From: an uncultured Anderseniella sp.
GTDB taxonomy: Bacteria; Pseudomonadota; Alphaproteobacteria; Rhizobiales; Aestuariivirgaceae
Direction: 5' to 3'
Assembly (NCBI GenBank): GCA_947488295.1
Contig: CANKYU010000002.1
Coordinates: 1,077,193 to 1,141,192, forward strand
DNA: 64,000 nucleotides
The notes under the pieces were generated by a model that had not been told where the DNA came from, ran no database searches, and saw only the letters and a program-made list of their open reading frames with translations. Both the position numbers and the translations under genes were made by a program. This document shows, one piece after another, positions 45,624-54,281 of the stretch (position 1 is the first letter of the stretch; each line of letters opens with the position of its first letter).

Positions 45624-46409
45624 TCAAGTATTGCCTTGCTTTGCACGCAGGTCCGGCAGACCGATGCCGGTTGTTTCAAAACCGCCGTCTACCGACAAGA
45701 CTTGGCCGTTGATGTAACTGGCCTTGTCCGAAATCAGGAAATAGATCGCCTCTGCGATTTCGCGTTCTTCGCCGTAGCGGTTGAGCGGAATGGAGTCGTG
45801 ATAGCTCTGCCGGATAACGGCGTCATGGACCTTCTTCGCCATCTCGGTATCGACCGGGCCCGGGCAAACGCAGTTCACCCTGACGCCCTGATTGCCATAT
45901 TCTGCCGCCTGCTGCTTGGTGAGGTGAATGACACCGGCCTTCGAGGTACCGTAGGCCACCCGCAGGGTGGAGGCACGGTGGCCGGAGATCGATGCAATAT
46001 TGACGATCGCGCCGCCGCCGGAACGCAGCATGACCGGCACGGCTGCCTGCACGGTCAGGAACGGGCCCGACAGGTTGGTGGCCATGATCGCCTGCCAGAT
46101 TTCAAAGCCGGTCTGGGCGATGGGGCCGAAGTCGGCAATGCCGGCATTGTTTACGAGCCCGTCCAGGCGGCCGAAGTGGGCGGCGGTCTGATCGATGGCG
46201 CGCTGTACCTGGTCGGGATCGGACACGTCACAGTCGATGCATAGTCCCATATCGGCTGGAACAGTCTTTTCAGCGGCACGCAGCGTTTCGCGATTATTGT
46301 CGATCAGGGCGACGCGCCAGCCGTTTTCAAGAAACAGCCTGGCGGTGGCCAGCCCGATGCCACGGGCAGCGCCGGTGACGAGGCAGACTTTGGAAGGTGC
46401 AGATGTCAT
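45624..46409 (-). CDS. SDR family oxidoreductase
   Basis: 261 residues of the classical short-chain dehydrogenase family. VTGAARGIGLATARL (about 11-25), NNAGIADFG (about 86-94), the serine of NIASISG, the catalytic YGTSKAG and a C-terminal SVDGGFETTG are all present. NAD(H) rather than NADP(H) is suggested by the aspartate in ALIDNN after the second strand. Substrate unknown; it lies in the leu region but is not known to act in leucine synthesis. Confidence 0.88.
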   Translation of the reverse strand: MTSAPSKVCLVTGAARGIGLATARLFLENGWRVALIDNNRETLRAAEKTVPADMGLCIDCDVSDPDQVQRAIDQTAAHFGRLDGLVNNAGIADFGPIAQTGFEIWQAIMATNLSGPFLTVQAAVPVMLRSGGGAIVNIASISGHRASTLRVAYGTSKAGVIHLTKQQAAEYGNQGVRVNCVCPGPVDTEMAKKVHDAVIRQSYHDSIPLNRYGEEREIAEAIYFLISDKASYINGQVLSVDGGFETTGIGLPDLRAKQGNT

Positions 46410-46422
46410 TGTTCTACCTGCG

Positions 46423-46647
46423 CTAGATGACGCCGTAGCGGCGCAGGAAATAGTAGATCAGGTAGGCGCCGAGCACGTAGGCGGCACTGCGTCCGATGCG
46501 CTTTCCCCACATTTCGATGCGGTCTTCGGGTTGTTCGTCGGTGGTGGTTCCGGTGCCGAGGATTTTTTCCGACTGCTCGCCGAGACGCTTGAGGTCGGCC
46601 TGCGCCTTGCGGACGGCTTCGTCATTGCGGTCGGGCTTGCGCGCCAT
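46423..46647 (-). CDS. Small hypothetical membrane protein
   Basis: 74 residues. A charged N-terminal half (ARKPDRNDEAVRKAQADLKR) that looks helical, then one transmembrane helix at the C-terminus (AAYVLGAYLIYYFLRRYGVI). It starts at the last base of the metallopeptidase gene stop codon (overlap at 46647) and ends 13 bases before the SDR gene, so it is part of the same operon. Family not recognised. Confidence 0.75.
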   Translation of the reverse strand: MARKPDRNDEAVRKAQADLKRLGEQSEKILGTGTTTDEQPEDRIEMWGKRIGRSAAYVLGAYLIYYFLRRYGVI

Positions 46648-47072
46648 TACTGCACCGTGCGCGGTTGCGGTGTCGAAGCCTCGATCTCGGCTTCAAGCTG
46701 GGCAACCAGCTCTTCCGACAGTTCAAGCTGATGGGCCGCTTCATGAACCATGACCTGGGTCAGGACGGCAGACAGCTCGTCACCCTGTTCAACCCAGTAG
46801 TCCAGCACCGCCCGGCGGTACAATACCAGTACCGGATGACCGGCATCGGATTCCCGTAACAGGCCCATAATGTCGAACGGTGTTTCGCTGCCGACCTCGT
46901 CCATGGTCTCATCGTCGGGGAACTCATCCACGGTGATGGCGATCTCGCCTGTCATCTTGCGCAGGGTCTGCGGCACCTGCTCCCAGGTCTTGCGTGCAAG
47001 ATGCGAGAGATCGGCGGCAGACGGCGCACGCATGTGCGACCAGCGGCTGTCATTGTGGAACGGTGAATTCAT
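46647..47072 (-). CDS. Zincin-like metallopeptidase family protein
   Basis: 141 residues of the DUF1025/metallopeptidase family 6-like group. The zinc motif is VMVHEAAHQLELSEE (about 108-122), where HExxH is HEAAH; GEIAITVDEFPDDETM (about 42-57) and VLVLYRRAVLDYW are other conserved parts. The usual text is HEIGHHFG, so this copy is divergent around the second histidine. The start could also be ATG at 47033. Substrate unknown. Confidence 0.82.
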   Translation of the reverse strand: MNSPFHNDSRWSHMRAPSAADLSHLARKTWEQVPQTLRKMTGEIAITVDEFPDDETMDEVGSETPFDIMGLLRESDAGHPVLVLYRRAVLDYWVEQGDELSAVLTQVMVHEAAHQLELSEELVAQLEAEIEASTPQPRTVQ

Positions 47073-47204
47073 GCGTTCGATGATGCCAGCACGGCGAACG
47101 TATTACCAGAACCATTGTCCGGCCTGACCGTTACGGCGTGCTGTATGTTTTACTGTTGCGACTTTCCCCGCATCGCTCGCGATGATCTGAAGCGCCGGGG
47201 ATTA

Positions 47205-47324
47205 TCAGGACATGCTTGCAGCGGCATAGGCCATCATGGCGCCGGATGCAAGTGTTGCTACAACAAGAAAAATCAGCACACGACGAAGGAATCGTGTGTC
47301 GGCAGCAGGTGTCGTCGTGGACAT
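47205..47324 (-). CDS. Small single-span membrane peptide (39 residues)
   Basis: A 39-codon frame with GGGGGA just before its ATG. It starts MSTTTPAADTRFLRRVL and continues into a hydrophobic helix (about 16-35, IFLVVATLASGAMMAYA), ending AASMS. Charge arrangement predicts a cytoplasmic N-terminus. It lies between the metallopeptidase and leuC genes on the same strand. Not recognised; plausible but unproven. Confidence 0.5.
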   Translation of the reverse strand: MSTTTPAADTRFLRRVLIFLVVATLASGAMMAYAAASMS

Positions 47325-47486
47325 AAGTCCCCCAATACTCAAAATGTGACGAACTGGCTCACAAGGGATACGCTAATTCGTGCTGACCGGCATGTGCCCC
47401 AAACCGGATTAACCTGTTTGCAACATATTCGCGGATGATGCGCAAGGTCGAACCGCAAGTTATCTCAAGTTAGTTCGCAGATTGTC

Positions 47487-48896
47487 CTAGGTCAGTGTGC
47501 GCACGTCCACAAAATGGCCCGCGATGGCGGCTGCGGCGGCCATTGCGGGGGATACCAGATGGGTTCTGCCCTTGAAACCCTGGCGGCCCTCGAAGTTGCG
47601 ATTTGACGTGGATGCACAGCGCTGGCCGGGCTTGAGCTGGTCGGGATTCATGCCCAGGCACATGGAACAGCCCGGCTCGCGCCATTCAAACCCTGCAGCG
47701 GTGAATATCCGGTCCAGGCCTTCGGCTTCCGCCTGGGCCTTTACCACACCGGAGCCGGGTACGATCATGGCATAGTCCAGCCGCTCGGAGATTTTCTTGC
47801 CTTCAATGATGCGGGCAGCTTCACGCAAGTCTTCGATGCGGCCATTGGTGCATGAGCCGATCCACACGACATCAAGACCAATGTCGGTAATCCTGGTGCC
47901 TGGCTTCAGGTCCATATAGTCGAGCGCGCGCTGTTTGGAGGCCCGTTTGGCCTCGTCTGCAATGTCTTCCGGGTTTGGCACCGCGCCTGCCACGGAGATC
48001 ACGTCCTCCGGTGATGTGCCCCACGACACGATCGGCGGCAGAGATGCTGCATCCAGCGTGATGATCTCATCAAAGTGGGCGCCATCATCTGAGAACAGTG
48101 TTTCCCAATACGCCATCGCGGCATCCCAGTTGGCGCCCGACGGAGCCATGGGGCGGCCTTTCAGGTATTCATAAGCCTTTTCATCAGGCGCAATCATGCC
48201 GGCGCGCGCGCCGCCCTCGATGGTCATGTTGCACACCGTCATGCGGCCTTCCATGGACAGGTCGCGGAATGCCTCGCCGGCAAACTCGATGACATGACCG
48301 GTGCCGCCGGCAGTGCCGATTTCGCCGATAACAGCAAGGATAATGTCTTTTGCCGTCGCGCCTGCGGCCAGTTTGCCGTCGACCTGCACTTTCATGTTGC
48401 GGGCCTTTTTCTGGATCAGCGTCTGGGTTGCCAGAACGTGCTCGACCTCCGAGGTGCCGATACCGTGGGCCAGGGCGCCGAAAGCACCGTGGGTGGAGGT
48501 GTGACTGTCGCCACACACAATGGTGGTGCCGGGCAGGGTGAAGCCCTGTTCCGGGCCGATGATATGCACGATGCCCTGACGCTCGTCTGTCTCGGAGAAG
48601 TACTGCACGCCAAACTCGGCGGCATTTTTGGCCAGGGTTTCGACCTGAATGCGGCTTTCCTCTTCGGCGATACCCTGTGACCGGTCGGTGGTCGGCACGT
48701 TGTGGTCGACCACAGCCAGGGTTTTTTCAGGCGCGCGGACGCTGCGGCCTGTCATGCGCAAGCCTTCAAACGCCTGCGGGCTGGTTACTTCATGCACCAG
48801 GTGGCGGTCGATGTAGAGCAGGCAGGTGCCGTCGTCGGCCTCGTGAACCAGGTGATCGTCCCAGATTTTGTCATACAGGGTGCGTGGGCCAGCCAT
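47487..48896 (-). CDS. leuC: 3-isopropylmalate dehydratase large subunit
   Basis: 469 residues of the aconitase family, holding the 4Fe-4S cluster. Cluster cysteines lie in [13 protein letters not shown] and in [15 protein letters not shown] near the C-terminus; [20 protein letters not shown] (about 127-146) is a substrate/cluster region. The start is ATG at 48896 ([17 protein letters not shown]), as in homologues; an in-frame ATG four codons upstream is less likely. Confidence 0.97.
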   Translation of the reverse strand: MAGPRTLYDKIWDDHLVHEADDGTCLLYIDRHLVHEVTSPQAFEGLRMTGRSVRAPEKTLAVVDHNVPTTDRSQGIAEEESRIQVETLAKNAAEFGVQYFSETDERQGIVHIIGPEQGFTLPGTTIVCGDSHTSTHGAFGALAHGIGTSEVEHVLATQTLIQKKARNMKVQVDGKLAAGATAKDIILAVIGEIGTAGGTGHVIEFAGEAFRDLSMEGRMTVCNMTIEGGARAGMIAPDEKAYEYLKGRPMAPSGANWDAAMAYWETLFSDDGAHFDEIITLDAASLPPIVSWGTSPEDVISVAGAVPNPEDIADEAKRASKQRALDYMDLKPGTRITDIGLDVVWIGSCTNGRIEDLREAARIIEGKKISERLDYAMIVPGSGVVKAQAEAEGLDRIFTAAGFEWREPGCSMCLGMNPDQLKPGQRCASTSNRNFEGRQGFKGRTHLVSPAMAAAAAIAGHFVDVRTLT

Positions 48897-49293
48897 GGAA
48901 ATCCTCAAGTCATTTAGAAAGTGTTCAGAATTGGTCGCAAACTAGCGAGACCGGGCGCATTTGTCATCTGGAAACGGTTTGCGACCGCACTGTCGAAATT
49001 TGACCCATCAACTACCACATTTGGCGCCGAATTCCGCCGCTGGTGTCTGCTAATTCAAATTCACGCAGGAGTTTCCATCATTGCGGGCAGTGCAGATGAG
49101 CGAGCGGTTTTTCCGTTGAACCATGCGCAGCCGGGTTGGCCGGCCAGCCGGTGGTAACGGGGCGAGTGACCGGCGTTCATAGCAATCGGGATCGGAAGCC
49201 CGTTACCGGGCCTGCCTGTAACAGGTGCAGTACAGCGGCGGCATTGGATGTTGAAAACCGAAACCGGTTTTTGCGGATGAGAGGAACTGCTGC
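48897..49293. other. Intergenic region upstream of leuC
   Basis: About 400 bases without a supported gene; it should contain the leuC promoter and that of the divergent membrane protein. GGTCGCAAAC (48933-48942) and GTTTGCGACC (48977-48986) form a 10-base inverted repeat about 40-90 bases before leuC, a possible regulator site or leader hairpin. No leucine-rich leader peptide was found. Confidence 0.45.
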
Positions 49294-50007
49294 ATGACCA
49301 CGCTGACTGTCCTTACCATTTTGCGGCTGGTGCATCTTAGCGGGCTGATCATGGGGTTGGGCGGTGCGATGCTGGCCGATTACACAATCTTCTCGCGCGG
49401 TGTCATCCGCCCGGTGAGTGACTATACGATTATTCAAACCAGGCTTCTGTCGCATATCGTTTCAATTGGCCTGTGTATTTTATGGGTCAGCGGTTTTGCC
49501 CTGATCACGGTGAAACTCCAGCTGCAGCCGGACTTCATGCAAAACCCCAAGGTCTGGGCCAAGATTGTCGTTGTCGTGATGCTCACGATCAATGGCATTC
49601 TGGTGCACAGGTATGTCTTGCCACTGGTGATGCGTTCACAAGGACGCAGGCTCTTTGACGGCGCAACCACACGCCAGATTGCCGGCCTGACCTTGCTGGG
49701 CAGCGTCTCGCTGGTGTCATGGTCACTGCCATTTGTACTGGGCAAGGCGGCCGGTCTGAATTTCGTCACTCCGATGTCATCGATCCTGGCGGCCTATCTG
49801 GCCTGTATTCTGGTCGCCTGGCTCGGCCTGTTTGCCTTCATGACCTGCATCCGGAGCATTCAGGCACTTGCCGCAAAACAGTCGGTTGATCCGGTCATGG
49901 CCGCAAAGAGCTGGGATGAACAGATTGCCGCCCTGCGCGAGGGCGCCGTGATCGATACCCGGCGCGAAACCGGCGCTGCAGGAAACCTTGCCCACTTTCG
50001 GCGCTAG
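49294..50007 (+). CDS. Hypothetical integral membrane protein
   Basis: 237 residues, not recognised. About six hydrophobic helices: 6-28, 52-72, 85-105, 130-150, 155-165 and 167-188. The N-terminus (LRLVHLSGLIMGLGGAMLAD) holds a histidine, and HRYVLPLVM (about 105) another, which could be haem or metal ligands (inference only). The soluble C-terminal 45 residues are charged. It overlaps the convergent TetR gene by 4 bases. Confidence 0.75.
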   Translation: MTTLTVLTILRLVHLSGLIMGLGGAMLADYTIFSRGVIRPVSDYTIIQTRLLSHIVSIGLCILWVSGFALITVKLQLQPDFMQNPKVWAKIVVVVMLTINGILVHRYVLPLVMRSQGRRLFDGATTRQIAGLTLLGSVSLVSWSLPFVLGKAAGLNFVTPMSSILAAYLACILVAWLGLFAFMTCIRSIQALAAKQSVDPVMAAKSWDEQIAALREGAVIDTRRETGAAGNLAHFRR

Positions 50008-50603
50008 TCGCTGCGCGGACCATCCAGCAGCGTGCGACGGGCGGTTCGTTTTACGGTTTCAATGTATTGCGCCTGGGACTGGCCACATTCCCTGGTGAGC
50101 TGTTCCCAGTTTCGCACCGACAGCAATGTCCACAGAATGTCCGTGGCCTGTTTCACCGGAAGATCGCGCGCCAGACTTCCGTCATTGTTGGCTGCATTGA
50201 TCGCGGCGACACAACCGTGGCGAACGGCCTGCATGCGGTCATTCCAGGCGAGGTCCGCTGCTCGGTCGGTGTCTTTCATGGCCAGCAGGGCTGTTGCGAT
50301 GCCATGGATTTCGGGAATGTAGTTTCCCCAGGCATCAATGAAGGCATCGAGGCGGCCAACTCCGTTTTCAGTCTCCCGGCTCAGTGCAAGACGCTGGTCT
50401 ATTCCCTTGATGTCATCAAGATATCGTGTGGTTGCAACCAGCAGTTCAGATCGTGTCGGGAAATGAAGATATACAGCCTGCCGGCTGATGCCGGCCTCAC
50501 GGGCAATATCGCTCATGCGGACGCCCTGTCCCTGACTGGCCTCGAGCAGTTTCCACGTTGCATCCAGAATGCGGATCCGGGTTTCGGGATTATCACTTGA
50601 CAT
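50004..50603 (-). CDS. TetR/AcrR family transcriptional repressor
   Basis: 199 residues. The N-terminal helix-turn-helix (about 8-55) includes ILDATWKLLEASQGQGVRMS, followed by DIAREAGISRQAVYLHFPTR, the classical TetR recognition segment. The C-terminal ligand domain is not informative. It is divergent from the DUF1772 gene, and three 15-bp palindromes lie in and next to the 65-base gap, one covering its own start codon, so autorepression and control of DUF1772 are likely. Confidence 0.93.
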   Translation of the reverse strand: MSSDNPETRIRILDATWKLLEASQGQGVRMSDIAREAGISRQAVYLHFPTRSELLVATTRYLDDIKGIDQRLALSRETENGVGRLDAFIDAWGNYIPEIHGIATALLAMKDTDRAADLAWNDRMQAVRHGCVAAINAANNDGSLARDLPVKQATDILWTLLSVRNWEQLTRECGQSQAQYIETVKRTARRTLLDGPRSD

Positions 50604-50652
50604 GATGTAAAGTGACAGGTACTTGACATCATGTCAATTGACACGGTGTCAA
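50598..50652. promoter_or_regulatory. Three TetR operator palindromes
   Basis: TTGACATCATGTCAA (50623-50637) and TTGACACGGTGTCAA (50638-50652) are perfect 15-base palindromes that abut each other; a third, imperfect site TTGACATGATGTAAA (50598-50612) overlaps the tetR start codon. The consensus is TTGACA-N3-TGTCAA. Their position in the divergent promoter region suggests that the adjacent TetR protein binds them. Confidence 0.8.
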
Positions 50653-50668
50653 GTGAAAGGAAAATATC

Positions 50669-51163
50669 ATGACATTGGATTTGGTACTGATGGCAGGCGC
50701 TGCGGCTGTCATTGTCTGCGGCCTCATAGCCGGGGTGTTCCTGGCGTTTTCGGATTTCGTGATGAAGTCGCTTTTTGCCGCCAGCACAACCGGCGGGATC
50801 GAAGCCATGCAATTGATCAACCGCAAGGTATACGGTTCGGTTTTTCTGACCCTTCTGGTTGCCATGTCGGTGATCTCCATGGCATTTGGCCTGTATGCCT
50901 CCCTTTACATGCCAAGCCCAGCTGCCGGATGGATTATTGCCGGGTGCGTACTGTATGGAGCCGGGGTGTTCGTCGTCACCGTGGTGTTCAATGTGCCCAT
51001 GAACCGGCGGCTGGATGCCATGAACCATCAAGCTGCGGCAACAGCATCCTACTGGACGGTCTATTCGTCTTCATGGACGTTGTGGAACCATGTCAGAACC
51101 ATTGCGTCTGCCGGTGCCGCAATCTGTTTTCTGGTCGGTTGCCTGGTGCTCAGCAATGGCTGA
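50669..51163 (+). CDS. DUF1772 (anthrone oxygenase-like) membrane protein
   Basis: 164 residues with four transmembrane helices (about 7-28, 54-75, 83-105, 140-160). VFNVPMNRRLDAMN (about 110-123) and YWTVYSSSWTLWNHVRTI are the DUF1772 signatures; the family is related to anthrone oxygenases but the bacterial members are uncharacterised. GAAAGG precedes the ATG. Probably repressed by the divergent TetR. Confidence 0.88.
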   Translation: MTLDLVLMAGAAAVIVCGLIAGVFLAFSDFVMKSLFAASTTGGIEAMQLINRKVYGSVFLTLLVAMSVISMAFGLYASLYMPSPAAGWIIAGCVLYGAGVFVVTVVFNVPMNRRLDAMNHQAAATASYWTVYSSSWTLWNHVRTIASAGAAICFLVGCLVLSNG

Positions 51164-51177
51164 GCCGCTGATGGAAA

Positions 51178-51207
51178 ATGCCGGAGTGGTGTTGCCCACT
51201 CCGGCAT
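51178..51207. terminator. Hairpin between convergent DUF1772 and AGCS genes
   Basis: ATGCCGGAGTGG and CCACTCCGGCAT form a perfect 12-bp stem with a 6-base loop. On the minus strand it leads into TTTTCC, so it can terminate the symporter transcript. Confidence 0.7.
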
Positions 51208-51234
51208 CGGTGCTTGTGAGAGTTCCTGAAATTA

Positions 51235-52782
51235 TCAGTGCTTGAAGCGCTTGATCTCGCCGGACTTCAGACGGTCCATGTACGAGTTCATTTCCCTTTT
51301 CACGACCGGCATCAGGAAGTAGAGCGCGGTGATGTTGACCACTGCCATGGCAAAGATTGCCGCGTCAGAGAAGTCGATTACGGGACCCAGGCTGGCTGAA
51401 GCGCCGATGACGACGAAGACGCAGAAGATGATCTTGAACACCAGTTCCGTCGTCTTGCCTTCGCCGAACAGATAGGTCCAGGCCTTCAAACCGTAATATG
51501 ACCAGGAGATCATGGTTGAGAAGGCGAACAGGACCACCGCAATTGCGAGCACGTACGGGAACCAGCTGAAGCCGGTTGCAAATGCTGCAGAGGTCAGCGA
51601 TACGCCGGAGACATCACCGACTGTCGCGATGGCATTGCCGTCACCATTAAGAACGAAGTTGCCGGTGGCTGGATCAACCATCAGCAGTCCGGAAATAGTG
51701 ATGACCAGCGCTGTCATGGTGCAGATCACGACGGTGTCGATGAACGGCTCCAGCAGGGATACCAGCCCCTCGGTGATCGGTTCTTTTGTGCGAACCGCCG
51801 AGTGGGCGATTGCCGCAGAACCAACACCTGCCTCATTCGAGAAAGCGGCGCGTTTGAAGCCCTGGATAAGGGCTCCCACAAAGCCACCTGCAACACCCAG
51901 ACCGGTGAAGGCACCTTCAAAGATCTGGCCGAATGCCCAGCCGATCTTGTCGTAGTTCAGCAACAGGATGATCAGCGCTGTGCCGACATAAAGGACGCCC
52001 ATGAAGGGAACGACTTTTTCCGTCACATTGGCGATGGACTTGATGCCACCGACAATCACAGCATACACAACCAGGGCAAACACGATGCCGGTGATCCACC
52101 CCGGATAGGCACCCGTGATGCTTGAGATCTGGGCGTGTGCCTGATTGGCCTGGAACATGTTGCCACCGCCGAGGGCGCCGAGGATACAGAATATCGCAAA
52201 CACCACGGCGAGGATCTTGCCGCCCGGCAGGCCGCGTTCCGCAAAACCCTTTGACATGTAATACATCGGGCCACCGGAAACGGTGCCGTCTTCATATTCG
52301 TTGCGGTATTTGACGCCAAGCGTACATTCGGTGAATTTCGATGCCATGCCCAGAAGGCCTGCCATGATCATCCAGAATGTAGCGCCGGGCCCGCCAATGC
52401 CGACGGCGACCGCCACACCGGCAATATTGCCGAGGCCTACGGTGCCGGACAGGGCGGTTGTCAGGGCCTGGAAGTGACTGACTTCGCCGGCGTCATTGGG
52501 GTCGGCATAGTCACCCTTCACGAGCTGGATGGAATGCTTGAAACCCCTGACCTGGATGAACCCGAAGTAGACTGTGAACAGCGATGCGGCGATCACGAGC
52601 CACATCACGATCCACGGAAAGCTGGTTCCGGGAAAGGGCGAGAAAATGAAACTCACAAACGGGCCGGTTACGGCTGCGAAAGTTTCATTTACGGCCTGGT
52701 CAATGGACCTGGCTTCTTGTGCAAAAGCCGATGTGGACCCTGCAGCGCTGAGCGCCAGGGTCGTCAATGCAAGTTTTTTCAT
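51235..52782 (-). CDS. Sodium:alanine symporter family (AGCS) transporter
   Basis: 515 residues with about eleven transmembrane helices. An apparent N-terminal signal (ALTTLALSAAGSTSAFA) precedes the first helix. AGCS signatures include GTVGLGNIAGVAVAVGIGGP (about 113-132), GGPMYYMSKGF and NEAGVGSAAIAHSAV (about 318-332). It imports alanine, glycine or a related small amino acid with sodium; the exact substrate cannot be read. The universal stress protein gene ends 12 bases upstream. Confidence 0.93.
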   Translation of the reverse strand: MKKLALTTLALSAAGSTSAFAQEARSIDQAVNETFAAVTGPFVSFIFSPFPGTSFPWIVMWLVIAASLFTVYFGFIQVRGFKHSIQLVKGDYADPNDAGEVSHFQALTTALSGTVGLGNIAGVAVAVGIGGPGATFWMIMAGLLGMASKFTECTLGVKYRNEYEDGTVSGGPMYYMSKGFAERGLPGGKILAVVFAIFCILGALGGGNMFQANQAHAQISSITGAYPGWITGIVFALVVYAVIVGGIKSIANVTEKVVPFMGVLYVGTALIILLLNYDKIGWAFGQIFEGAFTGLGVAGGFVGALIQGFKRAAFSNEAGVGSAAIAHSAVRTKEPITEGLVSLLEPFIDTVVICTMTALVITISGLLMVDPATGNFVLNGDGNAIATVGDVSGVSLTSAAFATGFSWFPYVLAIAVVLFAFSTMISWSYYGLKAWTYLFGEGKTTELVFKIIFCVFVVIGASASLGPVIDFSDAAIFAMAVVNITALYFLMPVVKREMNSYMDRLKSGEIKRFKH

Positions 52783-52793
52783 GAGACGTTTCC

Positions 52794-53231
52794 TTATCCG
52801 ACAACCGTTACCGGTACAGTTGCTGTCATGACGAGATTGGCAGTTGATGAGCCGAACAGTCGGCTTGCAAATCCACCGTCAGATGATCGCGCAACGACAA
52901 TCTGATCGGCGCCTTCTTCTACAGCCACTGCATTCAGCAGGTCTGCAACGTCTCCGTGCTTCACCACTCCGCGGGCGTTAAACCCGTCTGCCTTCAAGGC
53001 ATCGACAGCCGGCGAGATTATACGGCTGTTGGCGGCGTCAGTTTCTTCCACGCGCCGCTTGTGGCGTTGTTCGTTTTCCTCCGGTGTCTGGAAGCTGAAG
53101 GGTGACCATTCGATCACGTACACAGCTATTAATTCGCACGTCCCTATTTGCTTTGCTTGCTTCTTGGCGAAGGCAACGGCACGTTCCCCTGAACCGCTCC
53201 CGTCAAGGCCAATTACTATTTTGGCAGACAT
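52794..53231 (-). CDS. Universal stress protein (UspA family)
   Basis: 145 residues. The N-terminal strand and ATP loop (KIVIGLDGSGSGERAVAFA) and the C-terminal ADQIVVARSSDGGFASRLFG then SSTANLV correspond to the UspA fold. The usual G-x2-G-x9-G-S/T ATP motif is altered (SSDGG in place of GSRG), so nucleotide binding is uncertain. The start is ATG at 53231 with GGAGGG upstream. Likely co-transcribed with the AGCS symporter, suggesting regulation of it. Confidence 0.88.
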   Translation of the reverse strand: MSAKIVIGLDGSGSGERAVAFAKKQAKQIGTCELIAVYVIEWSPFSFQTPEENEQRHKRRVEETDAANSRIISPAVDALKADGFNARGVVKHGDVADLLNAVAVEEGADQIVVARSSDGGFASRLFGSSTANLVMTATVPVTVVG

Positions 53232-53461
53232 TGCACCCTCCGTTTTTGTTTGTGCCGGTTCAGTAACGCACAAATTGTCGCAGGCTGAAAGTTCTATTCA
53301 TACCGGTGCGAGTAATCGGCGGTGTTGGTGCAATCAACGGACTTCCAATACTCGAAGCCGTCCAGTGCTGTTGAAAATGCTAAAATCACCACTAATTTGC
53401 AGATGATTGCTTAAAGCATGGGCTGGTATAGCTGACCACAGATCAACAGGGATGTGGTGCA

Positions 53462-53698
53462 ATGTTCAATAAAGAAAACGACAGAAAAGAGTTCAGTGTA
53501 CAGCTGCTGCTCAGTGACGGGCGGTCAGTTGAAGGGACGCTGATGCTGCCCATGAGCAGTGACATCAAACGGGCTCTCGGCGGCGACAGCCCGATACTGG
53601 AATTCCTGCACAGGGACGGACGTGAATCGATGATTGCCAAGTCGGCGATCGTCGAGATCATTGTGTTGCCGGAGGTAGCGTCTGAAGCGGCTGCCTAG
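53462..53698 (+). CDS. Small hypothetical protein
   Basis: 78 residues without signal peptide or membrane helix. It reads as a small beta-rich domain: EFSVQLLLSDGRSVEGTLML, then DSPILEFLHRDGRESMIAKS and AIVEIIVLP, with an alternation like an Sm-like or PilZ-like barrel, though no family is recognised. Stand-alone gene between the universal stress and cold-shock genes. SD GGGATG is weak. Confidence 0.7.
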   Translation: MFNKENDRKEFSVQLLLSDGRSVEGTLMLPMSSDIKRALGGDSPILEFLHRDGRESMIAKSAIVEIIVLPEVASEAAA

Positions 53699-54007
53699 AG
53701 CCGCTTCTGGAAAACGACCGGGTTCACTGTCCGGATTGCCGCAAGCATATACCAGCGCGAGCCGGAGTTGATCGGGAAGTAACCGGCAGTTTCCGGCGTT
53801 AGCCATTTTCAGGTTTATTTTTGCATATCAATTGCTATTTGCATCGAAATCACCCATATGTGGGTCTGTATAGACCGAACTTGTCTGATGATGCCTCGAG
53901 ATGCGGTACGCCGTTTAACTTCGTTATTCCTGACAATGTGAGCAATGTACTTACCCAGCCATCACAAGGTGTGAATGAGCGGGTTTCTCCTTGAAGGGAC
54001 TACGACC
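53699..54007. other. Upstream region of the cold-shock gene
   Basis: About 300 bases without a gene, with a distinctly AT-rich middle (53810-53870). Cold-shock genes often have long untranslated leaders; this gap could hold one, but no specific fold was identified. Confidence 0.4.
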
Positions 54008-54220
54008 ATGCCAACAGGCACAGTAAAATTTTTCAACACAACCAAAGGCTACGGTTTCATTGAGCCGGAAGACGGTTCCAAGGACGCTTTTGTTCATATC
54101 TCCGCCGTTGAGCGCGCAGGCATGGGCACCTTGAACGAAGGCCAGAAGGTAAAGTTTGAGCTGGTAACCGACCAGCGCAGCGGCAAGATGTCTGCTGACA
54201 ATCTGGAAGACGCTTCTTAA
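54008..54220 (+). CDS. Cold-shock domain protein
   Basis: 70 residues, a single cold-shock domain. RNA-binding motifs KGYGFI (RNP1, about 14-19) and DAFVHIS (RNP2, about 29-35) are intact. It binds single-stranded RNA/DNA and melts RNA structure. The start ATG at 54008 follows AAGGGA; eleven extra in-frame codons upstream are not part of the domain. A good terminator follows. Confidence 0.95.
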   Translation: MPTGTVKFFNTTKGYGFIEPEDGSKDAFVHISAVERAGMGTLNEGQKVKFELVTDQRSGKMSADNLEDAS

Positions 54221-54250
54221 GTCAGGCGCACTTTCAGCTACAGTTGTTGA

Positions 54251-54279
54251 ACCCTGCAGGCTCTCGCGGCCTGCGGGGT
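54251..54279 (+). terminator. Rho-independent terminator after the cold-shock gene
   Basis: ACCCTGCAGGC pairs with GCCTGCGGGGT (one G-U) around a 7-base loop, followed by TTTTATTT. It ends 3 bases from the convergent DUF599 stop, so it may serve both genes. Confidence 0.85.
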
Positions 54280-54281
54280 TT

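Noticed and set aside
48927..48960. Leucine leader peptide before leuC
   Set aside because: The only short frame near the start encodes about eleven residues with a single leucine and no attenuator follows.
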